Shown here piece after piece: positions 27,064 through 32,654 of a DNA stretch of 32,654 nucleotides. The stretch covers positions 1-32,654 of the forward strand of contig JAIUPH010000035.1 of assembly GCA_020161065.1 (NCBI GenBank). The letters are read 5' to 3'. The notes beneath the pieces were generated by a model. That model did not search any database, was not told the DNA's origin, and worked only from the letters and a program-made list of their open reading frames with translations. A program made the translations under genes and the position numbers. Positions within the stretch are counted from its first letter, which is position 1; every line of letters begins with the position of its first letter. This DNA comes from Pseudomonadota bacterium (GTDB lineage Bacteria; Pseudomonadota; Gammaproteobacteria; Burkholderiales; Burkholderiaceae_C).

Positions 27064-27215
27064 GCTTTCACAAGATCCTCATCGCCAACGGCGGCGACAG
27101 CCGGCGCATCGCGCCGGCTGCGGCGAAGGCTCATGTCGGCCCTGCCGACGTGAGCCGCAGCCAAACCGCCTGGCACGCGCAGCGTGCAGCGATCGAGCCG
27201 CGCTACCATGTTTGA
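27060..27215 (+). pseudogene. 51-codon frame with degraded duplicate of the biotin-carboxylase start
   Basis: GTG 27060 overlaps the hydratase stop (GTGA) and opens 51 codons ending TGA 27213-27215, just inside the real biotin-carboxylase start at 27208. The first residues, SFHKILIANGGDSRRIA, repeat the carboxylase N-terminus FEKILIANRGEIACRI: AAGATCCTCATCGCCAAC is identical in both copies (27073-27090 and 27217-27234). After about 15 codons the similarity ends and the frame continues with an unrelated stretch containing two hairpins. The GTGA overlap suggests this was the original start of the carboxylase gene, interrupted and re-created 148 bases further on. It might still be translated as a leader peptide. 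Seen directly; origin inferred. Confidence 0.7.
27099..27156 (+). repeat. Two adjacent hairpins between hydratase and biotin carboxylase
   Basis: AGCCGGCGC (27099-27107) and GCGCCGGCT (27111-27119) form a perfect 9-bp stem with a 3-base loop. GGCTCATGTCGGC (27128-27140) and GCCGACGTGAGCC (27144-27156) form a 13-bp stem with one U-G wobble and a 3-base loop. Flanking CTGCGGC/GCCGCAG can extend the second. No T-run follows, so read-through to the carboxylase is possible. This could be a small palindromic mobile element or a regulatory structure. Confidence 0.7.
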
Positions 27216-29103
27216 AAAGATCCTCATCGCCAACCGCGGCGAGATCGCCTGCCGCATCCAGCGCACCGCGCAACGCCTGGGCTATCGCACCGTCGCCGTC
27301 TACAGCGAGGCCGATGCCGGCGCGCCGCACGTGTCGATGGCCGACGAGGCGGTGTGCATCGGCGCGCCGCCGGCGGCCGAGTCGTACCTGAACATCGAAG
27401 CGCTGCTGCAAGCCGCACAACGCAGCGGCGCCGACGCGGTGCACCCGGGCTACGGCTTCCTGTCGGAACGCGCCGATTTCGCCGAGGCCTGCGCCAGCGC
27501 CGGCCTCGTCTTCATCGGCCCGCCGCCGGCGGCCATCCGCGCGATGGGCGACAAGGCGCTGGCCAAGCGCCGCATGATCGAAGCCGGCGTGCCCTGCGCG
27601 CCGGGCTACCTGGGCGACGACCAGAGCGAGGCCCGCCTGGCCGCCGAAGCGCAAGCCCTGGGCCTGCCGCTGCTGGTGAAGGCGGTGGCCGGCGGCGGCG
27701 GCCGCGGCATGCGGCTGGTGCGCGACTTGAGCGGCCTGCCCGAAGCGCTGGCCGGCGCCCGGCGCGAAGCGCTCAGCGCCTTCGGCGACGGCACGCTGAT
27801 GCTGGAGCGGCTGATCGACGACGGCCGCCACATCGAGATCCAGGTCTTCTGCGACAGCCTGGGCCACGCGCTGCACTTGGGCGAGCGCGACTGCACCGCG
27901 CAGCGGCGACGGCAGAAGGTGATCGAGGAAGCGCCCTCGCCCATCGTCGGCCCCGAGCTGCGCGCGCGCATGGGCCGCGACGCCGTGGCCGCCGCTCAGG
28001 CCGTCGGTTATGTCGGCGCCGGCACCGTGGAGTTCATCGTCGACGGCGCAGGCCGCCACTACTTCCTGGAGATGAACACGCGGCTGCAGGTCGAGCACCC
28101 CGTCACCGAGTGCATCACCGGGCTCGACCTGGTGGAATGGCAGTTGCGCGTGGCCGAAGGCCGGCCGCTGCCGCTGGCGCAGGACGAGCTGCGCCTCGAA
28201 GGCCACGCGATCGAGCTGCGCCTGTATGCCGAAGACCCCTACGACGGCTGGAAGCCGCAGACCGGCCGCATCGCCGCCTGGGAGCCGCAGCGCTGCAGCG
28301 TGCGCGTGGACCACGGCATCGCCGCCGGCGGCGAGGTCACGCCCTACTACGACGCGATGCTGGCCAAGTTCATCGCCCACGGCCGCGACCGCGACGACGC
28401 CATCCGCCGCCTGCTGCGCGCGCTGGCCGAGGCGCCGCTGCTGGGCCTGCAGACCAATGCGCGCTTCCTGGCCGACCTGCTGCAGCACCCGCAGTTCCGC
28501 CAGGCGCAGATGACCACGACGCGGCTCGACGAATGGGCCGCCGCCGGCGAGCCGCTGCTGCAACGCCCCGCGGCGCCCGAGGCCGCCTGGGCGCTGGCCG
28601 CCGCCTTGCTGGCCGGCAACGCGTCGGCGCGCCCGGCCAGCGTCGCGCGCTTCGAGCTGAGCCTGCAATCGGACGGCCACTCGCGCGTGCTGCAGGCGCC
28701 GCCGGCCGATGTCGAACTGCTCTCGCACGACGGCCTGGCGCTGTGCTACGTGCAAGGCGGCGTGCAGCGCCGCGCGCTGGCGCTGGTGCAGGGCGGCAGC
28801 GTGCACCTGGCGCTGCCCGAAGGCGTGTTCACGTTCACCGAGCCCTCGCCCTACCCGCGCACTGACGCGGCGGCCGACCCCGCAAGCGCCCGCGCGCCGG
28901 TGGCCGGCGTCGTTGCCCACCTGGCGGTGGCGGTGGGCGACGTGGTGAAGGCCGGCCAGCCCCTGGTCTGCGTGGAGGCGATGAAGATGGAGCTGTGGCA
29001 GCACGCCGGCGCCGCCGGCACGGTGCGCGCCATCCACGTGCAAGCGAAAGACGCGGTGGCCGCCGGCGCGCTGCTGGTCGAACTGGAGCTGGCGCCGACA
29101 TGA
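27208..29103 (+). CDS. Acyl-CoA carboxylase biotin-carboxylase/biotin carrier (alpha) subunit
   Basis: A 631-residue protein from ATG 27208. Residues about 1-450 form the ATP-grasp biotin carboxylase: FEKILIANRGEIACRI, YSEADAGAPHVSMADEAV, HPGYGFLSERADF, VKAVAGGGGRGMRLV, and EMNTRLQVEHPVTE. The C-terminal biotinyl domain carries the biotin lysine in CVEAMKMELWQ. It charges biotin with carbonate and ATP and hands it to the beta subunit at 23470. The separation by two genes (beta, dehydrogenase, hydratase, alpha) is as in atuC-D-E-F and not as in liuB-C-D. The ribosome site is weak (GAG about 12 bases upstream). Upstream lies the duplicated start. Its TGA overlaps a 21-codon frame. Confidence 0.92.
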   Translation: MFEKILIANRGEIACRIQRTAQRLGYRTVAVYSEADAGAPHVSMADEAVCIGAPPAAESYLNIEALLQAAQRSGADAVHPGYGFLSERADFAEACASAGLVFIGPPPAAIRAMGDKALAKRRMIEAGVPCAPGYLGDDQSEARLAAEAQALGLPLLVKAVAGGGGRGMRLVRDLSGLPEALAGARREALSAFGDGTLMLERLIDDGRHIEIQVFCDSLGHALHLGERDCTAQRRRQKVIEEAPSPIVGPELRARMGRDAVAAAQAVGYVGAGTVEFIVDGAGRHYFLEMNTRLQVEHPVTECITGLDLVEWQLRVAEGRPLPLAQDELRLEGHAIELRLYAEDPYDGWKPQTGRIAAWEPQRCSVRVDHGIAAGGEVTPYYDAMLAKFIAHGRDRDDAIRRLLRALAEAPLLGLQTNARFLADLLQHPQFRQAQMTTTRLDEWAAAGEPLLQRPAAPEAAWALAAALLAGNASARPASVARFELSLQSDGHSRVLQAPPADVELLSHDGLALCYVQGGVQRRALALVQGGSVHLALPEGVFTFTEPSPYPRTDAAADPASARAPVAGVVAHLAVAVGDVVKAGQPLVCVEAMKMELWQHAGAAGTVRAIHVQAKDAVAAGALLVELELAPT

Positions 29104-29165
29104 CCGACCAAGCCATCCTCACCTGCGCGCTGATCGGCGTGCTGATCAAGGCGCTGGCCGCATGA
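29100..29165 (+). pseudogene. 21-codon frame, possible remnant of a beta-keto-acid cleavage enzyme gene
   Basis: ATG 29100 overlaps the carboxylase stop (ATGA) and its own TGA overlaps the next ATG 29162, so it is coupled on both sides. The peptide begins TDQAILTCALIGVL, which resembles the N-termini of beta-keto-acid cleavage enzymes (BKACE, DUF849; typically '..IITCA.TG'). After that it ends KALAA, without the rest of the roughly 300-residue enzyme. It may be the scar of an internal deletion, or a short coupling peptide. The similarity is from memory and rests on about 14 residues. Confidence 0.4.
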
Positions 29166-29653
29166 CGACCGCCGCGCCGCATGCGCGCCGCAGCGCGCAG
29201 GAGCAGGCCCGCGTCGACGCCGCCTTGACCGAGCTGTTCCAGCACCGCATCGTCTTCAACCAGGTGCTGGGGCTGACGGTGGTGTCGGTGCGCCATGGCG
29301 ACGTGCGCGGGCGCTTCGACATGAAGCACGAGCTGATCGGCCACCCCAGCTACGGCCGGCTGCACGGCGGCGTGATCGCATCCGTGCTGGACGCGATGGG
29401 CGGCCTGGCCGGCATGGTGGCCATTGCCGAGCACCACACGCACGAGAGCGTGGAGCAGGTGATGCAGCGCTTCGCGCGCTACGGCACCATCGACCTGCGC
29501 ATCGACTTCCTGCGCCAGGGCATCGGCGCGCACTTCATCGCGAGCACCGAGGTCACCCGCCTGGGCGGCCGCATCGCCAGCACGCAGATGCGGCTGCACA
29601 ACGACCAAGGCGTGCTGATCGCCACCGGCGCGGCGGCGTACAGCGTGAGTTAG
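29162..29653 (+). CDS. Hotdog-fold thioesterase (YigI/PaaI-like)
   Basis: A 163-residue protein, the last gene of the plus-strand operon. The hotdog helix HGGVIASVLDAMGG (His68, Gly69-70, Asp77) carries the usual active-site Asp, preceded by FDMKHELIGHPSYGRL. Later strands RIDFLRQGIGAHFIASTEVTRLGGRIASTQMRL and IATGAAAYSV complete the fold. It differs from the PaaI-type gene at 6966. It probably hydrolyses stalled or dead-end acyl-CoAs of the pathway, releasing CoA; that is inferred from position. Its stop codon lies in GTTAGGC (29649-29655), a sequence equal to an integron core site, perhaps by chance. Confidence 0.85.
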   Translation: MTTAAPHARRSAQEQARVDAALTELFQHRIVFNQVLGLTVVSVRHGDVRGRFDMKHELIGHPSYGRLHGGVIASVLDAMGGLAGMVAIAEHHTHESVEQVMQRFARYGTIDLRIDFLRQGIGAHFIASTEVTRLGGRIASTQMRLHNDQGVLIATGAAAYSVS

Positions 29654-29709
29654 GCCTCGCAATCAGAGTCCAGGCGTTCCGCCGGCGCAGCCGTCAGATA
29701 CAGAGATCG

Positions 29710-29883
29710 CTAGGCGTTCGTGGGCTTGCGCACCGGCCTGTTTGGACGCACTCGATACACCCAGATCCCGAGCACGCCAACGAGCAGGAACAGCAGTAAG
29801 AGCAGGGCTCCAACTGGATACCGCTCAAGTGCCGCAAGCAACGCCACAATGTCAGACACGGTAGGCATTGACGAAGAGTTCAT
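29710..29883 (-). CDS. Small single-pass membrane protein, unknown function
   Basis: A 57-residue frame from ATG 29883: a short polar start (MNSSSMPTVSD), one long hydrophobic helix (PVGALLLLLFLLVGVLGIWVY) and a basic tail (RVRPNRPVRKPTNA). By the positive-inside rule the tail is cytoplasmic. No ribosome site is strong; GGACAAT lies about six bases before the ATG. It lies alone, opposite in strand to the operon, and in sequence of clearly lower GC than the upstream operon. Between a GTTAGGC (29649) and a GCCTAAC (30081) it could be an integron-cassette orphan. Not recognised; modest confidence that it is a gene. Confidence 0.45.
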   Translation of the reverse strand: MNSSSMPTVSDIVALLAALERYPVGALLLLLFLLVGVLGIWVYRVRPNRPVRKPTNA

Positions 29884-30092
29884 GGCAGCAATTGTCCTAA
29901 GCCGAAGCCGCCCTTGCAAAGGACAAGTGGATGAACAACTCAAGAACATCCTGTGGATACCACTGGGGAGTTGTTCACACTCCTGCGTCAAACCCTGTGG
30001 ATATCCAAAGGACAACTGGCGTCGCCGCCTATGAAGTACGCGGTGAGTAGCATTGCGCACGGGGCGCTTCTCACGGCGAGGCCTAACACCTC

Positions 30093-30189
30093 AAGCTGAC
30101 CCGCTACGGCAGGCACTGTAAGCCCGGACTGAGGTACTCCGTGCATTGTCTCGCTCCGGGCTTACAGTCCCTGCCTCCTCGGGCAGCTT
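30093..30189. repeat. 97-base imperfect palindrome
   Basis: The core arms ACTGTAAGCCCGGA (30115-30128) and TCCGGGCTTACAGT (30155-30168) pair perfectly over 14 bp around a 26-base loop. With one mismatch pairing extends to GGCAGG...CCTGCC, and with small bulges out to AAGCTG (30093-30098) and CAGCTT (30184-30189). No T-run follows. A GCCTAAC lies six bases before the left arm. Such folding is expected of attC sites, but the closing GTTRRRY is missing at the right end. Confidence 0.75.
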
Positions 30190-30197
30190 TGCTCGAA

Positions 30198-30223
30198 CTA
30201 CAAGGGCTTCCTACAAGGGCTTC
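30198..30223 (+). repeat. 13-bp tandem duplication
   Basis: CTACAAGGGCTTC occurs twice without spacer (30198-30210 and 30211-30223). Its meaning is unclear; it may be replication slippage. Confidence 0.9.
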
Positions 30224-30411
30224 CCCATTCGTCAAGCAAGAGTTGAGTCAGGGCCCGCGAAGCGGGGCCGAGGTTGATCGTTATTCAAGGCGCCGGGCGA
30301 AGATCAGGCGGCAGGGAGGACAACAAGGTGCGGACTGGCCAAACTACAAACGGTCATTCGTGTGGCGTGTTCAGTGCCACGGACCCTGATGAAGGACGCA
30401 CGCGGGGGACC

Positions 30412-30421
30412 CATTCGTTAG
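30412..30421 (+). repeat. CATTCGTTAG, left copy
   Basis: CATTCGTTAG lies here and again at 31696-31705, on either side of the IS110/IS1111-type transposase, 1,284 bases apart. The 9-mer ATTCGTTAG followed by CC/ACC looks like an attC right end (…GTTAGnC). This copy reads GTTAGCC, one base off the GTTRRRY core. Confidence 0.8.
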
Positions 30422-30573
30422 CCGGCAATCTGGCCGCCCTTGAGCTATTCGGTCACGCCCCGCGCAGGTCCAAACCTGTTGTCATCAACGCTTGCCGTCA
30501 AGCGGCGGTGGAGTTCGGCAGCGGCAGCGGCAGCGGCAGTTCAAACGGAGTTCTTCCTGGTCAGCGGTATTGG

Positions 30574-31590
30574 TCAGGCTGGCAGGGCAAAGTCATCGCC
30601 CTTGCGCAGCACCGCCCAGGCCATGCGGGCGTTCTTCGCGGCAATGGCCACCACGGCCTTGCAGTAGCCGCGCCGCTCGGCCAGAGCCACAGCCCAACGG
30701 CTGATCGGGTCGGACTTGTTCTTGGCCGCAGCCAGCAGTGCCCGGGCTCCCAGCACCAGCAGACTGCGCAGATGGCTGTCGCCGGCCTTGGTGATGCGCC
30801 CCAGCCGAGTCTTGCCGCCCGAGCTGTATTGGCCAGGCGTCAGTCCGAGCCAGGCGGCGAACTGGCGACCGCAGTCGAAGTCGTGGCCGTTGCCGATCAT
30901 GGCCAGCACACAGGTGGCCGTGGTCTCGCCCACGCCGCTGAGTTGCATCGGGCGCTTGGCCTGTGCGTCGTCCCGGGCCATGGCCTTGATGTGCTGGTCG
31001 TACTGGCCAATGCGCTCGTCGAGTCGTGTGACTTCGCTGAGCAGGTCGCCGATCACGGTATTGGCGTAGCCAGGCAGATCCTCCAGGCAATCGCATGCCC
31101 GGCGGCACAAGGTGGCGGCCTTGAGCGGCAGCACGATGCCGAACTCGCTGAGCAGGCCGCGGATGCGGTTGAGGGTGGCCGTGCGCTGCTCGACGAAGCC
31201 CTGCCGCGCGCGGTGCACCATCAGGCGCGACTGCTGCTGCAGGCTCTTCTGGGGCACGAAGCGCATGTGCGGACGCTGCACCGCTTCGCAGATCACGGCC
31301 GCGTCGGCCGCGTCGTTCTTCCCACGCTTGCCGCTCATGCGGTAAGGGGTGACGAACTTGGGCGCGATCAGCCGCACGGTGTGTGCCCCGGGCCTCGAAC
31401 TGCCGAGCCCAATGGTGAGCGCCCGAACAAGCTTCCATGCCGATCACGCAACGCGCCAGCGTAGCCACCAGCGCGTTGATTTGCTCGCGCGGCACGGCTG
31501 GGCGCACCAGATCGGCCTTGCCGGCCCCATTGACGCCGTGCACCGCAAAACGTTCTTGGCCAGATCAATGCCAACGGTCAGAATCGTCAT
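30574..31590 (-). pseudogene. IS110/IS1111-family transposase with two compensating frameshifts
   Basis: Read across two indels, 30574-31590 equals about 339 codons, the usual size. It starts MTILTVGIDLAKNV (catalytic Asp). A T is missing from the T-run at 31547-31550, so VHGVNGAGKADLVRP and IGMEACSGAHHWARQFEARG are in another frame. An extra base in the GTGTGTG run near 31379-31385 restores the first frame, giving VRLIAPKFVTPYRMS, KNDAADAAVICEA and, at the C-terminus, LTPGQYSSGGKTRLGRITKAGD. The Asp-Glu-Asp-Asp and serine regions of the family are all recognisable. The first frame hits a stop at 31444, so no full protein is made. Sequencing error at both runs cannot be excluded. Confidence 0.88.
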
Positions 31591-31691
31591 GGACTTCCCC
31601 TTTCCGGATGACTTGATGAGAGTTCGCACTTCCCATCGCGGCACTCAGTTGCCGGTCGCCGCAATGCGGCTAGTTCGGGACGGGGAAGTCC
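31591..31691. repeat. 10-bp inverted repeat upstream of the transposase start
   Basis: GGACTTCCCC (31591-31600, touching the transposase ATG) and GGGGAAGTCC (31682-31691, four bases from the right CATTCGTTAG) are perfect inverted repeats enclosing 81 bases. Inside, GCCGCAATGCGGC gives a small hairpin. The structure could be part of the element's end or of a guide (bridge/seek) RNA or promoter. This end is short and no such RNA can be proven by eye. Confidence 0.7.
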
Positions 31692-31695
31692 CTTT

Positions 31696-31705
31696 CATTC
31701 GTTAG
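31696..31705 (+). repeat. CATTCGTTAG, right copy (with GTTAGAC core)
   Basis: Second copy of CATTCGTTAG. GTTAGAC at 31701-31707 matches the integron core GTTRRRY exactly. The next gene begins 25 bases later, as is usual for the first gene in a cassette. Confidence 0.75.
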
Positions 31706-31731
31706 ACCGCACACAATGAGGTAACAGCTAC

Positions 31732-32214
31732 ATGTCAACTGCACCAACCTCCCTCGGTAGTCGCCGCCTCAAGGACAAACTCATCCTGAGCCCGAGCGAT
31801 GCATTTGGCCCTCCGATCGAGCGGAAAGTCATTGCGTGCCTACTAGCTCAGTCCTCCGGCCTGAACGTGAAGGAGGTACATCAGTGCTCAGGACTTTGGG
31901 CTGATGGATACCTTCGCCTGAACGACGGCAACGACGTGCCCTTTGAGATCAAGTCCACGTTGGACTTCAGATCACTTTCTACAGCCGTTGTACAAGTCAT
32001 TAGTCTGGGCTACGTAAAGAAGCTACGCATGTCCGAAGCCTGGGTCATCTTCACAAAGCTGTCGCCCGACTGGGTCAAGGCATCTCCGACAGCCCCACTG
32101 CGCGAGCCTCAGTACTGCCTTTCGGAGTTCAAGGTCGGTCCACCTATCAAGCTTGTGCAGTACTTCGAACCTTGCGCGTTGAAGCTTGCTGCCGGTACTC
32201 CGAGTGCGGCCTAA
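31732..32214 (+). CDS. Uncharacterised protein with PD-(D/E)xK nuclease-like motif
   Basis: A 160-residue soluble protein from ATG 31732, with GAGG about ten bases upstream. The central region reads HQCSGLWADGYLRLNDGNDVPFEIKSTLDFRSLSTAVVQVISLG. An Asp in ADGYL followed by EIK in the next strand, then a helix, is the layout of the PD-(D/E)xK endonuclease core, as in many restriction and repair nucleases. No family could be named and no other domain is visible. Codon use is less GC-biased than the operons, so it is likely foreign. A core GTTAGAC lies 25 bases before it, and the stop falls in GCCTAAT, near an R''-type core. It stands alone with no methylase or toxin partner inside the window. 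Confidence 0.65.
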   Translation: MSTAPTSLGSRRLKDKLILSPSDAFGPPIERKVIACLLAQSSGLNVKEVHQCSGLWADGYLRLNDGNDVPFEIKSTLDFRSLSTAVVQVISLGYVKKLRMSEAWVIFTKLSPDWVKASPTAPLREPQYCLSEFKVGPPIKLVQYFEPCALKLAAGTPSAA

Positions 32215-32220
32215 TCTTAC

Positions 32221-32654
32221 TGTGTCAATAAAATCATGGCACTATAGGCGCCTCTTCATTCTTCGCATGAGGAACGATGGGTGCGAGCCAACGGTTTGAC
32301 CGATACATGGAGCACTTGTCTGCAGGGTTGGGGCACTCGGACCGTCACGCGGGGCTGAAGGGCTACTGCACGGGTCTGATGCTGCCGCTGGCCCGCAAGA
32401 GCGTCGAGCCCATGGCAGCACGGGTTGATCCCATGCACGCCAGCGCCCGACATCAGGCATTGCACCATTTCGTGGCCAAGGCCGATTGGTCCGATCGGGA
32501 GATGCTGCGCCGAGTCTGCCAGTGGGTCGTGCCGCAGATGGACTTCAGCCGCGGCGGCTGGTGGATCATCGACGACACGGGTTTCCCGAAGAAGGGCAAG
32601 CACTCCGTGGGCGTGACCCGGCAATACTGCGGGATGCTGGGCAAGCAGGACAAC
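32221..32654 (+). mobile_element. IS701-type insertion sequence, left part
   Basis: Begins with TGTGTCAATAAAATCATGG (probable left terminal repeat) six bases after the nuclease-like gene's stop and continues past the window edge with its transposase. The boundary was estimated by eye only. Confidence 0.55.
32277..32654 (+). CDS. IS701-family transposase, N-terminal part (cut by window end)
   Basis: From ATG 32277 the frame is open to the end of the window (126 codons), with GAGGAAC just upstream. It reads [69 protein letters not shown] and [29 protein letters not shown]. The [15 protein letters not shown] block holds the first Asp of the DDE site of IS701-family transposases. The left end of the element is probably the TGTGTCAATAAAATCATGG around 32221, but the inverted repeat cannot be confirmed because the right end is outside. 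No disruption is seen in the visible part. Confidence 0.9.
   Translation, partial: MGASQRFDRYMEHLSAGLGHSDRHAGLKGYCTGLMLPLARKSVEPMAARVDPMHASARHQALHHFVAKADWSDREMLRRVCQWVVPQMDFSRGGWWIIDDTGFPKKGKHSVGVTRQYCGMLGKQDN

Larger units (their letters stand above)
29884..30411. other. Gene-poor region with repeats and a long palindrome
   Basis: No convincing gene is seen in these 528 bases. It contains two copies of CCTGTGGATA (29950-29959, 29994-30003), two of AAAGGACAA (29918-29926, 30007-30015), a GCCTAAC (30081-30087) like an integron R'' site, the long palindrome 30093-30189, and a 13-bp tandem repeat. A plus-strand frame 30141-30389 has no domain or ribosome site and is judged spurious. Confidence 0.6.
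30422..31695 (-). mobile_element. Decayed IS110-family (IS1111-like) insertion element
   Basis: About 1.27 kb between the two CATTCGTTAG copies, the normal size of an IS110-family element. It holds a broken transposase on the minus strand with non-coding ends of about 150 (30422-30573) and 105 bases (31591-31695). IS110-family elements make no target duplication, and an IS1111 subgroup is known to insert in integron attC sites. The exact ends are uncertain. The left non-coding end includes a CGGCAG hexamer repeated four times around 30516-30541. Confidence 0.65.

Noticed and set aside
27079-29043. 654-codon open frame antisense to the biotin carboxylase
   Set aside because: Low-complexity His/Ala/Gln-rich translation; the plus strand encodes a complete carboxylase.
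30141-30389. 82-codon plus-strand frame in the gene-poor region
   Set aside because: Begins inside the long palindrome, has no ribosome site or coherent composition.
30516-30541. Hexamer CGGCAG tandem repeat as a possible CRISPR or functional array
   Set aside because: Only four short units without spacers; simple slippage repeat.

Overview
The window comes from a GC-rich genome whose core genes look like those of Burkholderiales (Betaproteobacteria). The signs are a fused CysNC, a Bug-type tripartite tricarboxylate receptor, an Xre-RES pair with a sirtuin, back-to-back beta-oxidation operons, and very long spurious antisense frames caused by strong G/C third-position bias. The genus assignment is inference. 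No rRNA, tRNA or CRISPR was seen.

Layout. (1) 1-2350 is accessory, broken DNA: the tail of an antitoxin and a PIN-domain toxin (VapBC-like), then on the minus strand a polymorphic-toxin C-terminus with a probable immunity gene and a fossil of an Rhs core, then plus-strand fragments of an unidentified secreted or pilus-type gene. (2) 2355-6917 is assimilatory sulfate metabolism: cysQ divergent from cysD-cysNC and a TauE/SafE exporter. (3) 6966-14713 holds housekeeping genes: a hotdog thioesterase, mmsA, xerD, a Bug receptor, a chalcone-isomerase-like periplasmic protein, queG, and the overlapping pair tsaE-amiC. (4) 14717-22366 is one long minus-strand run with stop/start overlaps: MerR regulator, acyl-CoA dehydrogenase, thiolase, FadJ-like bifunctional enzyme, sirtuin, Xre antitoxin, RES toxin, and a DUF1624 membrane protein. 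(5) 22580-29653 is the divergent plus-strand operon: SDR, carboxyltransferase, acyl-CoA dehydrogenase, enoyl-CoA hydratase, biotin carboxylase, thioesterase. (6) 29660-32654 is a lower-GC accessory tail with integron-cassette-like core sites, a frameshifted IS110/IS1111-type transposase, an orphan nuclease-like gene, and the start of an IS701-type transposase cut by the window edge.

How the genes fit together. The two divergent operons share a 213-bp region carrying a perfect 14-bp palindrome of the kind expected for a MerR regulator. The plus-strand gene order (SDR, carboxylase beta, dehydrogenase, hydratase, carboxylase alpha) matches the atuBCDEF order of acyclic-terpenoid (citronellol/geraniol) degradation better than the leucine liu order. 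The carboxyltransferase also lacks the MCC-type residues at the substrate pocket. The minus-strand operon supplies ordinary beta-oxidation. Together they suggest breakdown of a methyl-branched acyl-CoA, with the true substrate unproven.

The most unusual items are: a degraded duplicate of the biotin-carboxylase start with two strong hairpins at 27060-27215; a 21-codon remnant that resembles the start of a beta-keto-acid cleavage enzyme at 29100; an NAD-degrading RES toxin pair embedded between a sirtuin and a membrane-protein gene; and the cassette/IS110 junctions at 29650-32280.
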